This document shows, piece by piece, positions 1-7,900 of a DNA stretch of 28,657 nt (position 1 is the first letter of the stretch; every line of letters begins with the position of its first letter). Origin of the DNA: an uncultured Eggerthella sp. (GTDB lineage Bacteria > Actinomycetota > Coriobacteriia > Coriobacteriales > Eggerthellaceae); assembly GCA_900542265.1 (NCBI GenBank), contig UQML01000021.1, positions 1 through 28,657 of the forward strand, read 5' to 3'. The translations under genes were made by a program, and so were the position numbers. Under the pieces are notes generated by a model. That model made no database searches. It was not told where the DNA came from and saw only the letters and a program-made list of their open reading frames with translations.

Positions 1-226
1 GGCAGGCTCGCTAAAAGTCTTATCTTGTCACGCGAGGCGCTAAAAACAAAAAAGAGCACGCCCGTACTCCATCTCGGCCGCGCTGCCAGTCCGCGCTCGG
101 TACCGAAACCCCATCGCCCGTATGCCTTTACCCGTAAGGAAATCGCTTCATAAAACATGCACGATGCATCCGCGATGTGTAGTATCATCTTTGTCGTAAG
201 ACTTGGCATCCTGAAAGGAAGCACCT

Positions 227-1522
227 ATGCCCAGTACCGTTCTCCTTGGCGCTCAGTGGGGCGACGAGGGTAAAGGCAAAATTACTGACCTTATTTCTTC
301 TGATTATGATTACGTGGTTCGTTACCAAGGCGGCAACAATGCTGGCCATACGGTAATCCATGGCGACGTTAAATTGGCGCTCCATCTCATTCCATCGGGC
401 GTGATGTATGACCATATTACACCGGTGATTGGTAACGGTTGTGTCATTGATCCTTCCGTGTTGATTGAAGAGATGACCATGCTCAACAACGCGGGATTTG
501 CTACCGACAACCTTAAAATTTCGTGTGATGCGCACGTTATCATGCCTTACCACATTGAGCTTGATGGAGCTTCTGAGCGCAGGTTGGGCAAGCATATGAT
601 TGGTACGACCAAGCGTGGTATTGGTCCAGCTTATGAGGATAAAGTAGCACGCGTCGGCATCCGTGTTCAAGACTTACTGGATGAGAAAATCTTCCGCGAG
701 AAGGTTGAAGCCGCGCTTTATTTAAAGAACCAAATCTTAGACAAGATTTATGGGCTTCCTACCTACACTGTGGATCAAATTTGTGAAGCATACCTTCCTT
801 ATGCTGAGGTAATCCGTCCGCATATGGCAGAAACCACACAGATGCTCAACCAAGCTCTACGTGAGGATAAAAACATCCTGTTTGAAGGCGCGCAGGGCAC
901 TATGCTTGATATTGACCATGGCACCTATCCGTTTGTCACCTCATCGTCTTGTTGTGCGGGTGGCGCACCTACCGGATCAGGTGTAGGTCCTAAGGCTATC
1001 AACAAAGTTTTGGGTATTGCTAAAGCCTATATCACCCGTGTCGGCTCCGGTCCTTTCCCGACTGAGCTTCATGATGAAACAGGTGAGCTCCTCTGCAAAG
1101 TTGGCGGCGAGTACGGTGTCACCACGGGACGCAAGCGTCGTTGTGGTTGGTTTGATGCGGTTGAAGGCCGCTATGCTGCAGAGGTTAACTCCATGACGGA
1201 TATGGCAGTTACCAAGCTCGACGTGCTCTCTTGTGTACCGCGCATCAAAGTATGTGTGGCCTATGAGGCTGACGGCAAAACCTACGATTATTTCCCCATG
1301 CAGCATAGCGTGATTTATCCTAAAAACGTCACTCCCGTCTATGAGGAGTTGCCCGGTTGGGAAGGCATTGATATCTCAGGCTGCAAGACGTTTGAAGAGC
1401 TTCCTCAAAATGCTCAGCGCTATATTACCTACCTTGAAGAGGTTACCGGTGTTCCTGCTTCCATTATTGCGGTAGGTCCTGATCGTAACCAAACCATCTT
1501 TAGAGGCTGGGAATCCAAATAA
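227..1522 (+). CDS. purA: Adenylosuccinate synthetase
   Basis: PurA joins IMP and aspartate using GTP to give adenylosuccinate, the first committed step from IMP to AMP, in the cytoplasm. The 431-residue length is normal for the family. The N-terminal GDEGKGK loop (residues 12-18) contains the catalytic Asp13, and GGNNAGHT supplies the second catalytic residue, a histidine. Further family signatures follow in order: GTTKRGIGPAYEDKVAR, SGPFPTEL and TTGRKRRCGWFD, the last being the IMP- and aspartate-binding region. The ATG at 227 is chosen because AAAGGAA (214-220) lies 6 nt upstream and translation begins directly with the conserved N-terminus. It is followed by its own terminator, so purD is probably transcribed separately or only by read-through. 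No purine riboswitch is recognisable in the 226 bases upstream, where I also see no gene. Identification is secure. Confidence 0.97.
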   Translation: MPSTVLLGAQWGDEGKGKITDLISSDYDYVVRYQGGNNAGHTVIHGDVKLALHLIPSGVMYDHITPVIGNGCVIDPSVLIEEMTMLNNAGFATDNLKISCDAHVIMPYHIELDGASERRLGKHMIGTTKRGIGPAYEDKVARVGIRVQDLLDEKIFREKVEAALYLKNQILDKIYGLPTYTVDQICEAYLPYAEVIRPHMAETTQMLNQALREDKNILFEGAQGTMLDIDHGTYPFVTSSSCCAGGAPTGSGVGPKAINKVLGIAKAYITRVGSGPFPTELHDETGELLCKVGGEYGVTTGRKRRCGWFDAVEGRYAAEVNSMTDMAVTKLDVLSCVPRIKVCVAYEADGKTYDYFPMQHSVIYPKNVTPVYEELPGWEGIDISGCKTFEELPQNAQRYITYLEEVTGVPASIIAVGPDRNQTIFRGWESK

Positions 1523-1531
1523 TAATGAATG

Positions 1532-1572
1532 ACTGCGCCCCGCACAATATTGACAACGAGGGCGCAGTTTTT
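1532..1572 (+). terminator. Rho-independent terminator after purA
   Basis: A perfect 9-bp stem pairs ACTGCGCCC (1532-1540) with GGGCGCAGT (1560-1568). The 19-nt loop contains the small palindrome CAATATTG. The stem is followed by four more T residues. It sits 10 nt after the purA stop codon. Confidence 0.8.
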
Positions 1573-1620
1573 GTAACGCAGCTCAGGCGATGCTGCCAAC
1601 AACACAAGGAGACTTGAATA

Positions 1621-2913
1621 ATGAACATTCTGGTTTTAGGTAGTGGTGGACGCGAGCATGCACTTGCTTGGGCACTTGCAAAATCTCCGCGTACCACTGA
1701 ACTCTATGTTGCTCCCGGCAATGGGGGGACGGCGCATGTGGCCACCAATATTACTGGTCTCGATATCAACAACGGGGAAGCCGTCTTGGGTTTTGCGCGT
1801 GATCATGCTATTGATTTGGTAGTTATTGGACCTGAGGCACCGCTTGTTGCTGGTGTTGCTGATGTATTGCGCGCGGCGGACATTATGGTGTTTGGCCCTG
1901 ACGCCCAAGGCGCTCAGCTCGAGGGTTCTAAAACCTACTCCAAACAGTTTATGGTAGACAACAATATTCCTACTGCTCGGTATGCTTCTTTTAGCGATGA
2001 GGCAGCCGCGCGCGCCTACTGCGAAGAGCTTGGTGCTCCCCTTGTGGTGAAAGCTGACGGCTTGGCCGCCGGTAAAGGCGTCATCATCGCTGAGAAGCTC
2101 GAAGACGCCTTGCAAGCAGTGAGCGACTGCTTTAGTGGCGCTTTTGGAGATGCGGGTTCAACCGTGGTTATTGAAGAGATGCTTACCGGGCCAGAGTGCT
2201 CACTGCTTGCCTTTGTTACCGGCGGCCAAGCGTTTTGCATGGCTCCGGCACAAGATCACAAGCGTGCTTATGATGGAGACCTTGGGCCTAACACCGGCGG
2301 CATGGGTGTTTATTCGCCCGTGCCCATCGTCACCCAAGAAGAAATGGCGGAAATGGTGCGCATCATGGAAGTTGCTGCTGCAGCAACCGCGTGTCCGCCT
2401 TTTGAACACGACTATCGTGGCTGTCTCTACGGCGGCTTTATGCTTACCCCTGAGGGTCCTAAAGTTCTCGAGTTCAACGCGCGTTTTGGGGATCCTGAAA
2501 CGCAGGTCGTTCTCCCGCGTCTTGAGTCTGATCTTGTCGATATCATGGAGGCTGTCGCACTGGGTAAGCCGGAAGACATCGAGCTTTCTTGGTCTGAAGA
2601 CTGGGCGGTATCGGTAGTGCTTGCTTCTGATGGCTATCCTGGATCTTATGAGAAGGGCAAAGTCATCTTAGGAATTGAAGAGGCTGAGGATCAGAATAAA
2701 ACTATCGTCTTTCATGCGGGTACCACGTTGAATGCTGATGGTGAGCTTGTCACCAATGGTGGTCGCGTTCTCAATGTTGTTGCGCTTGGTTCTACCTTTG
2801 AAAAAGCGCGCGATCGTGCGTATCGCGGTGTCGAGTGCATCAATTTTGAAGGAAAGCAGTTCCGCAGCGACATCGGCAAGCGTGCACTCGAAGGCCGCAG
2901 CGCCTGGGAGTAG
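1621..2913 (+). CDS. purD: Phosphoribosylamine--glycine ligase (GAR synthetase)
   Basis: PurD couples 5-phosphoribosylamine to glycine with ATP, step two of de novo purine synthesis. The 430 residues match the stand-alone bacterial enzyme. The N-terminal GARS_N motif is LVLGSGGREHALAWAL. The ATP-grasp core follows, with LVVKADGLAAGKGV, the QDHKRAYDGDLGPNTGGMG loop and the metal-site sequence LEFNARFGDPETQ. The C-terminal GARS_C domain contains GGRVLNVVALG. The ATG at 1621 has AAGGAG at 1606-1611, 9 nt upstream. Unlike many Firmicutes, where purD closes a purine operon, here it stands next to purA. The gene ends 31 bp from the convergent ATPase gene. Identification is secure. Confidence 0.97.
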   Translation: MNILVLGSGGREHALAWALAKSPRTTELYVAPGNGGTAHVATNITGLDINNGEAVLGFARDHAIDLVVIGPEAPLVAGVADVLRAADIMVFGPDAQGAQLEGSKTYSKQFMVDNNIPTARYASFSDEAAARAYCEELGAPLVVKADGLAAGKGVIIAEKLEDALQAVSDCFSGAFGDAGSTVVIEEMLTGPECSLLAFVTGGQAFCMAPAQDHKRAYDGDLGPNTGGMGVYSPVPIVTQEEMAEMVRIMEVAAAATACPPFEHDYRGCLYGGFMLTPEGPKVLEFNARFGDPETQVVLPRLESDLVDIMEAVALGKPEDIELSWSEDWAVSVVLASDGYPGSYEKGKVILGIEEAEDQNKTIVFHAGTTLNADGELVTNGGRVLNVVALGSTFEKARDRAYRGVECINFEGKQFRSDIGKRALEGRSAWE

Positions 2914-2944
2914 CGGTCATCGGTTTCGCATCATCATTTCCAAA

Positions 2945-4318
2945 TCAAAATTCCGGTGGCGCAATCTGCACTCCTGCAAGCGATCCACCCATTTGCTCAG
3001 CAATACAAAACGTCATGTAGAGCGGTAGATAATGCACGGGCTTTCCTGCGCGCGCTCCTTGCGACACATTGGCCATCGAGAGCACGCAGGCTTCATTGAT
3101 GCCAAAGTCCTCGGTTGAAAGCAAATTATTGAGCGCGGTATGTAGTTTGTAATCCTTGCCCGATTTAACTTCAATCGGCAACAAAGATCCGTCATCACGC
3201 TCAATAATAAAATCGACTTCGCCTTTGCGGTTATTGCGAAAGTAATACAGGTTGGGATCGCGACAAACAAGCTCTTGCGCAACTGCGTTTTCATACACAG
3301 CACCAAAATTGATAGCGGGAGAATTGGCAATCACATCGAGCATCGTTTGCGAACTATATTGCGCGAGCAGCAATCCTGTATCAGAACTATAGAGCTTAAA
3401 TTTGTTCGCCTGTGCCGTCCGCTTAAGAGGGCGCTTGGGCTCCGTGGTCGCATACACCGGAATCACCACAGCTGCATCAATGAGCCAGTCAAAATCATGA
3501 GCGTAACGCTCAAACATGCCGCCCTTCTTGAGTGCATCCATTCGAAACCGCTTGTTCTCTTTATCAAGCTGACTCGGCACTGCATCAAAGACGGCACGAA
3601 TTTGTGGCGCCCGCGGTTCGGCATACTGTGCGATATCATATCGATAATTCTCAACAATCTGCTCGCATACAAAGCGAACAGCCCCCACATCATACGACGA
3701 ATCAAGATACGTCTGCACCGCTTCAGGCATGCCGCCGATTGCCACATAGTATCGATATAGACTGATCAAGCGTTCATGAAGTCCTTCATCAAGAGGAATA
3801 AGCTGGCGATGGGCTTCACGGATCTGATCAATAATCGCCGGCGATACGTTTTGTGACCAGCAAAACTCTTCGAAATCAAGCGGGAACATACGCTCAATCT
3901 GCGCGTAGCCGACAGGGAAAGAGCGAGTTCCTTTAAGTTCGGTTCCGAGCATTGATCCCGACAAAACAAGGGGGAATCTTCCATCCTCGACAAGGAACTT
4001 AGCAACAGTAAGAATATCGGGTGCTACTTGAATTTCGTCCAAAAAGATAAGAGAAGCGTGCGGAACTAACGGGGTGGTTGATAACAGAGAAAGGCGGGCA
4101 ATAAAGTCCTGCGTGTCGCTTGCCTCAGAAAGCAGGCGCGCTGCTGCTCTGTTTTCAAGGAAGTTAATCTCAACAAGATGATCGAAATTGTTTTCTGCAA
4201 AGTGACGGACAACAAAGGTCTTACCCGTCTGCCGAGCGCCAACCAATAAAAATGCTTTGTTCTTGGGAGAGGCATGCCACTGTTCTAAGGTAGCTTCTAT
4301 CTTGCGTTTGAGTGCCAC
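2945..4318 (-). CDS. AAA ATPase with C-terminal DUF4143 domain
   Basis: This is a single-protein AAA_14/DUF4143 ATPase of 457 residues, a widespread accessory family with no settled function. Walker A is GARQTGKT (residues 27-34), Walker B is LIFLDEIQ, and the sensor-like LSGSMLG follows. The C-terminal half contains the DUF4143 pattern GEVDFII then PIEVKSG, a D-x(n)-ExK arrangement resembling PD-(D/E)XK nuclease folds, so DNA or RNA contact is possible but unproven. A longer reading from a TTG at 4339 is open, but that start would place AGGAGG (4325-4330) inside the coding region. The GTG at 4318 lies 6 nt after this ideal ribosome-binding site and is my choice. Four repeated palindromic sites stand directly upstream, suggesting tight regulation. 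The stop is TGA at 2945-2947. Confidence 0.85.
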   Translation of the reverse strand: MALKRKIEATLEQWHASPKNKAFLLVGARQTGKTFVVRHFAENNFDHLVEINFLENRAAARLLSEASDTQDFIARLSLLSTTPLVPHASLIFLDEIQVAPDILTVAKFLVEDGRFPLVLSGSMLGTELKGTRSFPVGYAQIERMFPLDFEEFCWSQNVSPAIIDQIREAHRQLIPLDEGLHERLISLYRYYVAIGGMPEAVQTYLDSSYDVGAVRFVCEQIVENYRYDIAQYAEPRAPQIRAVFDAVPSQLDKENKRFRMDALKKGGMFERYAHDFDWLIDAAVVIPVYATTEPKRPLKRTAQANKFKLYSSDTGLLLAQYSSQTMLDVIANSPAINFGAVYENAVAQELVCRDPNLYYFRNNRKGEVDFIIERDDGSLLPIEVKSGKDYKLHTALNNLLSTEDFGINEACVLSMANVSQGARAGKPVHYLPLYMTFCIAEQMGGSLAGVQIAPPEF

Positions 4319-4324
4319 GAGAAT

Positions 4325-4330
4325 CCTCCT
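4325..4330 (-). promoter_or_regulatory. Ribosome-binding site that fixes the ATPase start
   Basis: On the minus strand AGGAGG is followed by six bases and then GTG at 4318. It argues against the in-frame TTG at 4339. The site directly abuts the first of four operator-like repeats, so a protein bound there could also affect translation or early elongation. Confidence 0.7.
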
Positions 4331-4441
4331 TGTGTCCAATACAGAAAGAATAGTAGCATGTATGTGTCTAACACAGAAAGAAATTTGCTAAAAATGTGTC
4401 TAACACAGAAAAATGGCCAATTTTGTATCTAACGCAGAAAC
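4331..4441 (-). repeat. Four tandem operator-like repeats upstream of the ATPase
   Basis: Four 18-bp copies start at 4331, 4363, 4395 and 4424, with steps of 32, 32 and 29 bp, close to three helical turns. The two central copies are TGTGTCTAACACAGAAA, containing the perfect dyad TGTGT-N3-ACACA. The outer copies carry changes in the dyad (TGTGTCCAATACA and TGTATCTAACGCA). The array lies between the ATPase ribosome-binding site and the tRNA promoter region. It resembles an operator cluster rather than a CRISPR array: the repeats are short and the intervals are only about 11-14 bp. Confidence 0.75.
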
Positions 4442-4528
4442 CGGCATAATTTGGCAAAATTTTGGGAAAATTCAAAGCTGCAAGCCATTCATTCGCCGCT
4501 TTTATTGCGCATCCGGATATCTCTTCTC

Positions 4529-4556
4529 TTGACCCGGTAAGGGAGTTGCGTATAAT
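4529..4556 (+). promoter_or_regulatory. Promoter of tRNA-Phe
   Basis: A -35 box TTGACC (4529-4534) and a perfect -10 box TATAAT (4551-4556) are separated by 16 bp. Transcription would start near 4563, leaving a 5' leader of about 38 nt before the mature tRNA. Confidence 0.85.
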
Positions 4557-4600
4557 AGTTACTCGCGTCACAGCTGACACGCATGACGTAAAACATATCT

Positions 4601-4676
<76 letters not shown>

Positions 4677-4685
4677 TGAATTTCC

Positions 4686-4720
4686 ACCCGTTTTGCCTGT
4701 TCAGAGCGGGTTTTCTTTTT
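4686..4720 (+). terminator. Probable terminator of the tRNA transcript
   Basis: A short stem ACCCG (4686-4690) with CGGGT (4707-4711), with CTG-TT-CAG inside the loop, is followed by TTTCTTTTT. The stem is only 5 bp, so this is moderate evidence. Confidence 0.5.
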
Positions 4721-4887
4721 GAAGATTACGACACAAGCCACAATAATGAACAAGAAAAAGCAAATCTTGTAAGTTCATTCAACCAGGTATTACAATAGGC
4801 TCCAATAACTGTTGGGTTATGATATCAAACTCTTGGGTTGTACAAAAATTGTATGTGTAGTTCGTAGTAGACTCGGGAGGTTTAACC

Positions 4888-4919
4888 ATGCACCGCACAA
4901 GTACTGTGCATTTTATAAT
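4888..4919 (+). promoter_or_regulatory. Inverted repeat next to a candidate -10 box
   Basis: ATGCAC (4888-4893) and GTGCAT (4906-4911) form a 6-bp inverted repeat ending two bases before TATAAT (4914-4919). No good -35 box lies 16-18 bp upstream. It could be an operator-controlled promoter of the surface-protein gene, or an RNA hairpin over the leader ORF. Confidence 0.35.
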
Positions 4920-4926
4920 GCTATAA
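4888..4926 (+). CDS. Possible 12-codon leader peptide (uORF)
   Basis: ATG at 4888 follows GGGAGG (4875-4880) by 7 nt, a better ribosome-binding site than that of the large gene downstream. The frame encodes MHRTSTVHFIML and stops at TAA 4924-4926. The stop overlaps the AAGGAA (4925-4930) that serves the surface-protein gene at 4935. This layout would allow translational coupling or attenuation. A perfect TATAAT at 4914-4919 lies inside it; if that is the real -10 box, the uORF would not be transcribed. The peptide has no recognisable function. Confidence 0.35.
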   Translation: MHRTSTVHFIML

Positions 4927-4934
4927 GGAACCGT

Positions 4935-7900
4935 ATGAAAAAGCTGCTTTCGTATTCTCATCTTAAAAACACCAAACAGGCAGTCAATAAGGCATTTTCC
5001 TGTTTCATCGCTGTTATTCTTGTAATGGGGCTTTCGCTGCCAGTTGCGGGTGTTCCTGCGTTCTCTTATGCTGATGAGCCGTCAGGTACTACAACAATTT
5101 TAAATACTGAGCGCAATGTAGATGTACCAGAAGGGGAGTATGTTTATGTTCCTGGTGAAGGCACTGTTGCGCTAACACCTAGTATGCAGCCCCTAGCGGC
5201 CGCTCGAACATCAACTAACCAAGCGGCTTCAACCTTGAGCATTGATCCTTCTAACCAGGTGCAGATGAACGTGCTTGTTGAGAACCGCTTTACAGGACTC
5301 AATCCGGCAAACACTAAAGTCAATTTGTATGATTACACCTCATACAAAGTTGATGGGAACGACGAGCAATTCAGTTCTTCGGATCCGACAAACTGGTTAG
5401 GCACTACAAGTAATCCTAATATCAATACGGGTCATGCTCTTACTTTTGGTAATGGCATGAATAATGATATGGGATATTGGAATGCAGGTTCTGGTTCTGG
5501 TATGGGAGTATTTTCTGGATACACGCCAGGCTTTCAAAATATTGTTGCTCCTACATTAGGAGCAGATGGTTATCCGATGCTGTCGGAAGCAAGCGCTTCC
5601 GTGCAAGGAGGCGGTACGGAGTATGCTGCAATTGACGTAGCGCCTGGTTGGACTACGCGTTCGCTCACTACGTGGCCGCTTGTGGGTGGATTTGATAGCA
5701 ATCCACCACTCTACAGTACCGCAAAGCGCTACGGTGATGCAGATTTTCCGCTTGCTAGCTGGGCAACGCCAGGTCAAGCGCTCTATCCTTCAGCAGGAGG
5801 AAAAAATATTTCTGATACTGTGCAAAACCAGTGGAACAAAGATCGTTCCCTCAATTATCTTTTTGATACGAGTGCAGCGGCAAGTAGTGCACCAGGACGA
5901 ACGGAAACCCATGAAGATGTAAAGGGATTATTCCAGATTGATGATCAAGGATATTATTATTACAACATGCGCCAAAATTTCGCGCAGTATACTGCTAATG
6001 CGGTAGAAGGACGCGATGGTTCCATAATTCCTGCTAATAGCTTTATCCTCTACAATGCTCCTGCGGGTGTGCGTACTGATGGTGCACCTATTGGCAATTT
6101 CTTTCCCTTTAACACGGGAGAGCAAGTCTTTAAGGTGGAGAATGACAAGCTGGTAAGTGATATTTATGCTGCCAATGGAGTGAGACGTGCTGATGGGGTT
6201 ATTTCACCAGCAGATTCTAATCTTGCTCAGGGAAAGCCTCTTATGAACCATAATTTAGGTATGTCTATGGAGACAGATTTCCGCCAGCCTATTAACGGTA
6301 AAGTGGGAACCAACGACATGACCTTTGAGTTTATCGGAGATGATGATCTTTGGGTTTTTGTCGATGATGTGCTTGTACTTGATTTAGGCGGTATCCACTC
6401 AGAGCTCTACGGTACTATCAACTTTGCAACAGGAGAAGTTGATATGGGCACCGCATTTAAAGCAGATGCGGATGGCAATAGTATTAAAGCGCCAGCAGTC
6501 CGATCGACTACTATTAAAAACATGTTTGAGGCAGCAGGAAAAGCTGATGATGTGCGTTGGAATGAGGACACATTTGCTTCAAGTACTTCGCATACCTTGA
6601 AGATGTTCTATTTTGAGCGAGGCAATTATGACTCATCGCTTTCTGTCCGCTTCAACTTGCAGCCTGCTCTATATCAGCGTATCAAGAAAGTTGATCAAAA
6701 CGGCAATGCACTTGCAGGAGCAGAATTTGATCTGTACGAGGTTAATGTTCCTGCTGGTACAACTACTGACAATGCACAGAATGTTACACTTGACCAAGTG
6801 AGTGTTAAGGGCGCACCGCTTACGCATTTAGTGACGGACCAAAATGGTGATGCCCGCTTTGTTAGCAATGATACCGTTGGAACTGATCAAGAAGAACCAT
6901 TCAATTTCTCGGATCGTTATGATGGCGGAAGTAATGGGCTGCTCTATATTCTGCGTGAGACCAAAGCGCCAGCTGGATATAAGTCGGTACCTACTGATTT
7001 GCTGTTGCGCTTCAATCCAGAAAATACCATGCTCATTGTAAACAACCGCTATCAATCAGGTGCATATGCAAGCTTCAATAGTTATGTAACGGGGAATAAT
7101 GGTTCGATCTATTTTGGACAGATTGGCGAAAACGGAGAGATGGTAAGCAAGATCCCTGACGATCAATTGGGTGGTGCCACTACCGCACAAGTTCCGCTTA
7201 ATTCGCAGCGATATGGCCTTACCGTTGCGGTGCCTATGATCAAACAGACGCATTACCATAATGATCGTGCGTGGTATCCACTATATGGTGATAATCTCAT
7301 GGGATTTCAGACGGTTAAAGTGGGGGAGCTTGATGCTTCTTATCAACAGTATCGTCAAGATACGCGTGTGGCAACACTTACAGCAGCACTTATGCAAGCT
7401 GCTGAGCATTATCGTTCAAGCCAAGGTCTAGATCAAAATCATACCGAGGGTTGGTATCTTGATTGGAATGAAGAAAACAATCGTCTTGAAGGGGTTCTTC
7501 AAAATCTACCAGGACGCGCTGATCGTTATATTCTCACCAACTCAAAGGGTGACATGAGAATGTACTATGCCCTTATTGAACCTGATGCGCTTGCACGAGC
7601 TCTTGGTGTTTCTGAAGACGCTGTTTGTGCTATGAGTAGTGCCGAGCGCTACAATGCTCTCGGTAGGGTGACTATGGAGGCACTAGATGCTGGCGAGGGC
7701 GCACCTACTGATCGCCTTAATGAGTTGGTGCAGCTTATTAATCCTTATTCTGATAATTTCCAAGAGCGTGGTTATACAGGACTTGATATCTCTGAGTTTA
7801 TTCGTAATTTTCGCACGGTACTTTATATTCCCAACGAACAGCGTCAGCTACGAGTGACTAAAATTGACCAGAATGGTATTGCTAGAAATGGGGCAGAATT

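Noticed and set aside
1..226. Purine riboswitch or end of a preceding gene before purA
   Set aside because: No conserved aptamer core and no open frame with coding character was seen; a weak TAGTAT at 180-185 lacks a -35 box.
4331..4441. Possible miniature CRISPR array
   Set aside because: Repeats are 18 bp or shorter with 11-14 bp intervals, no cas genes are present and each repeat has a dyad suitable for a regulator.
4812..4934. Longer N-terminus of the first surface protein
   Set aside because: The extension lacks a ribosome-binding site and would hide the signal peptide; ATG 4935 has AAGGAA and starts MKKLL.
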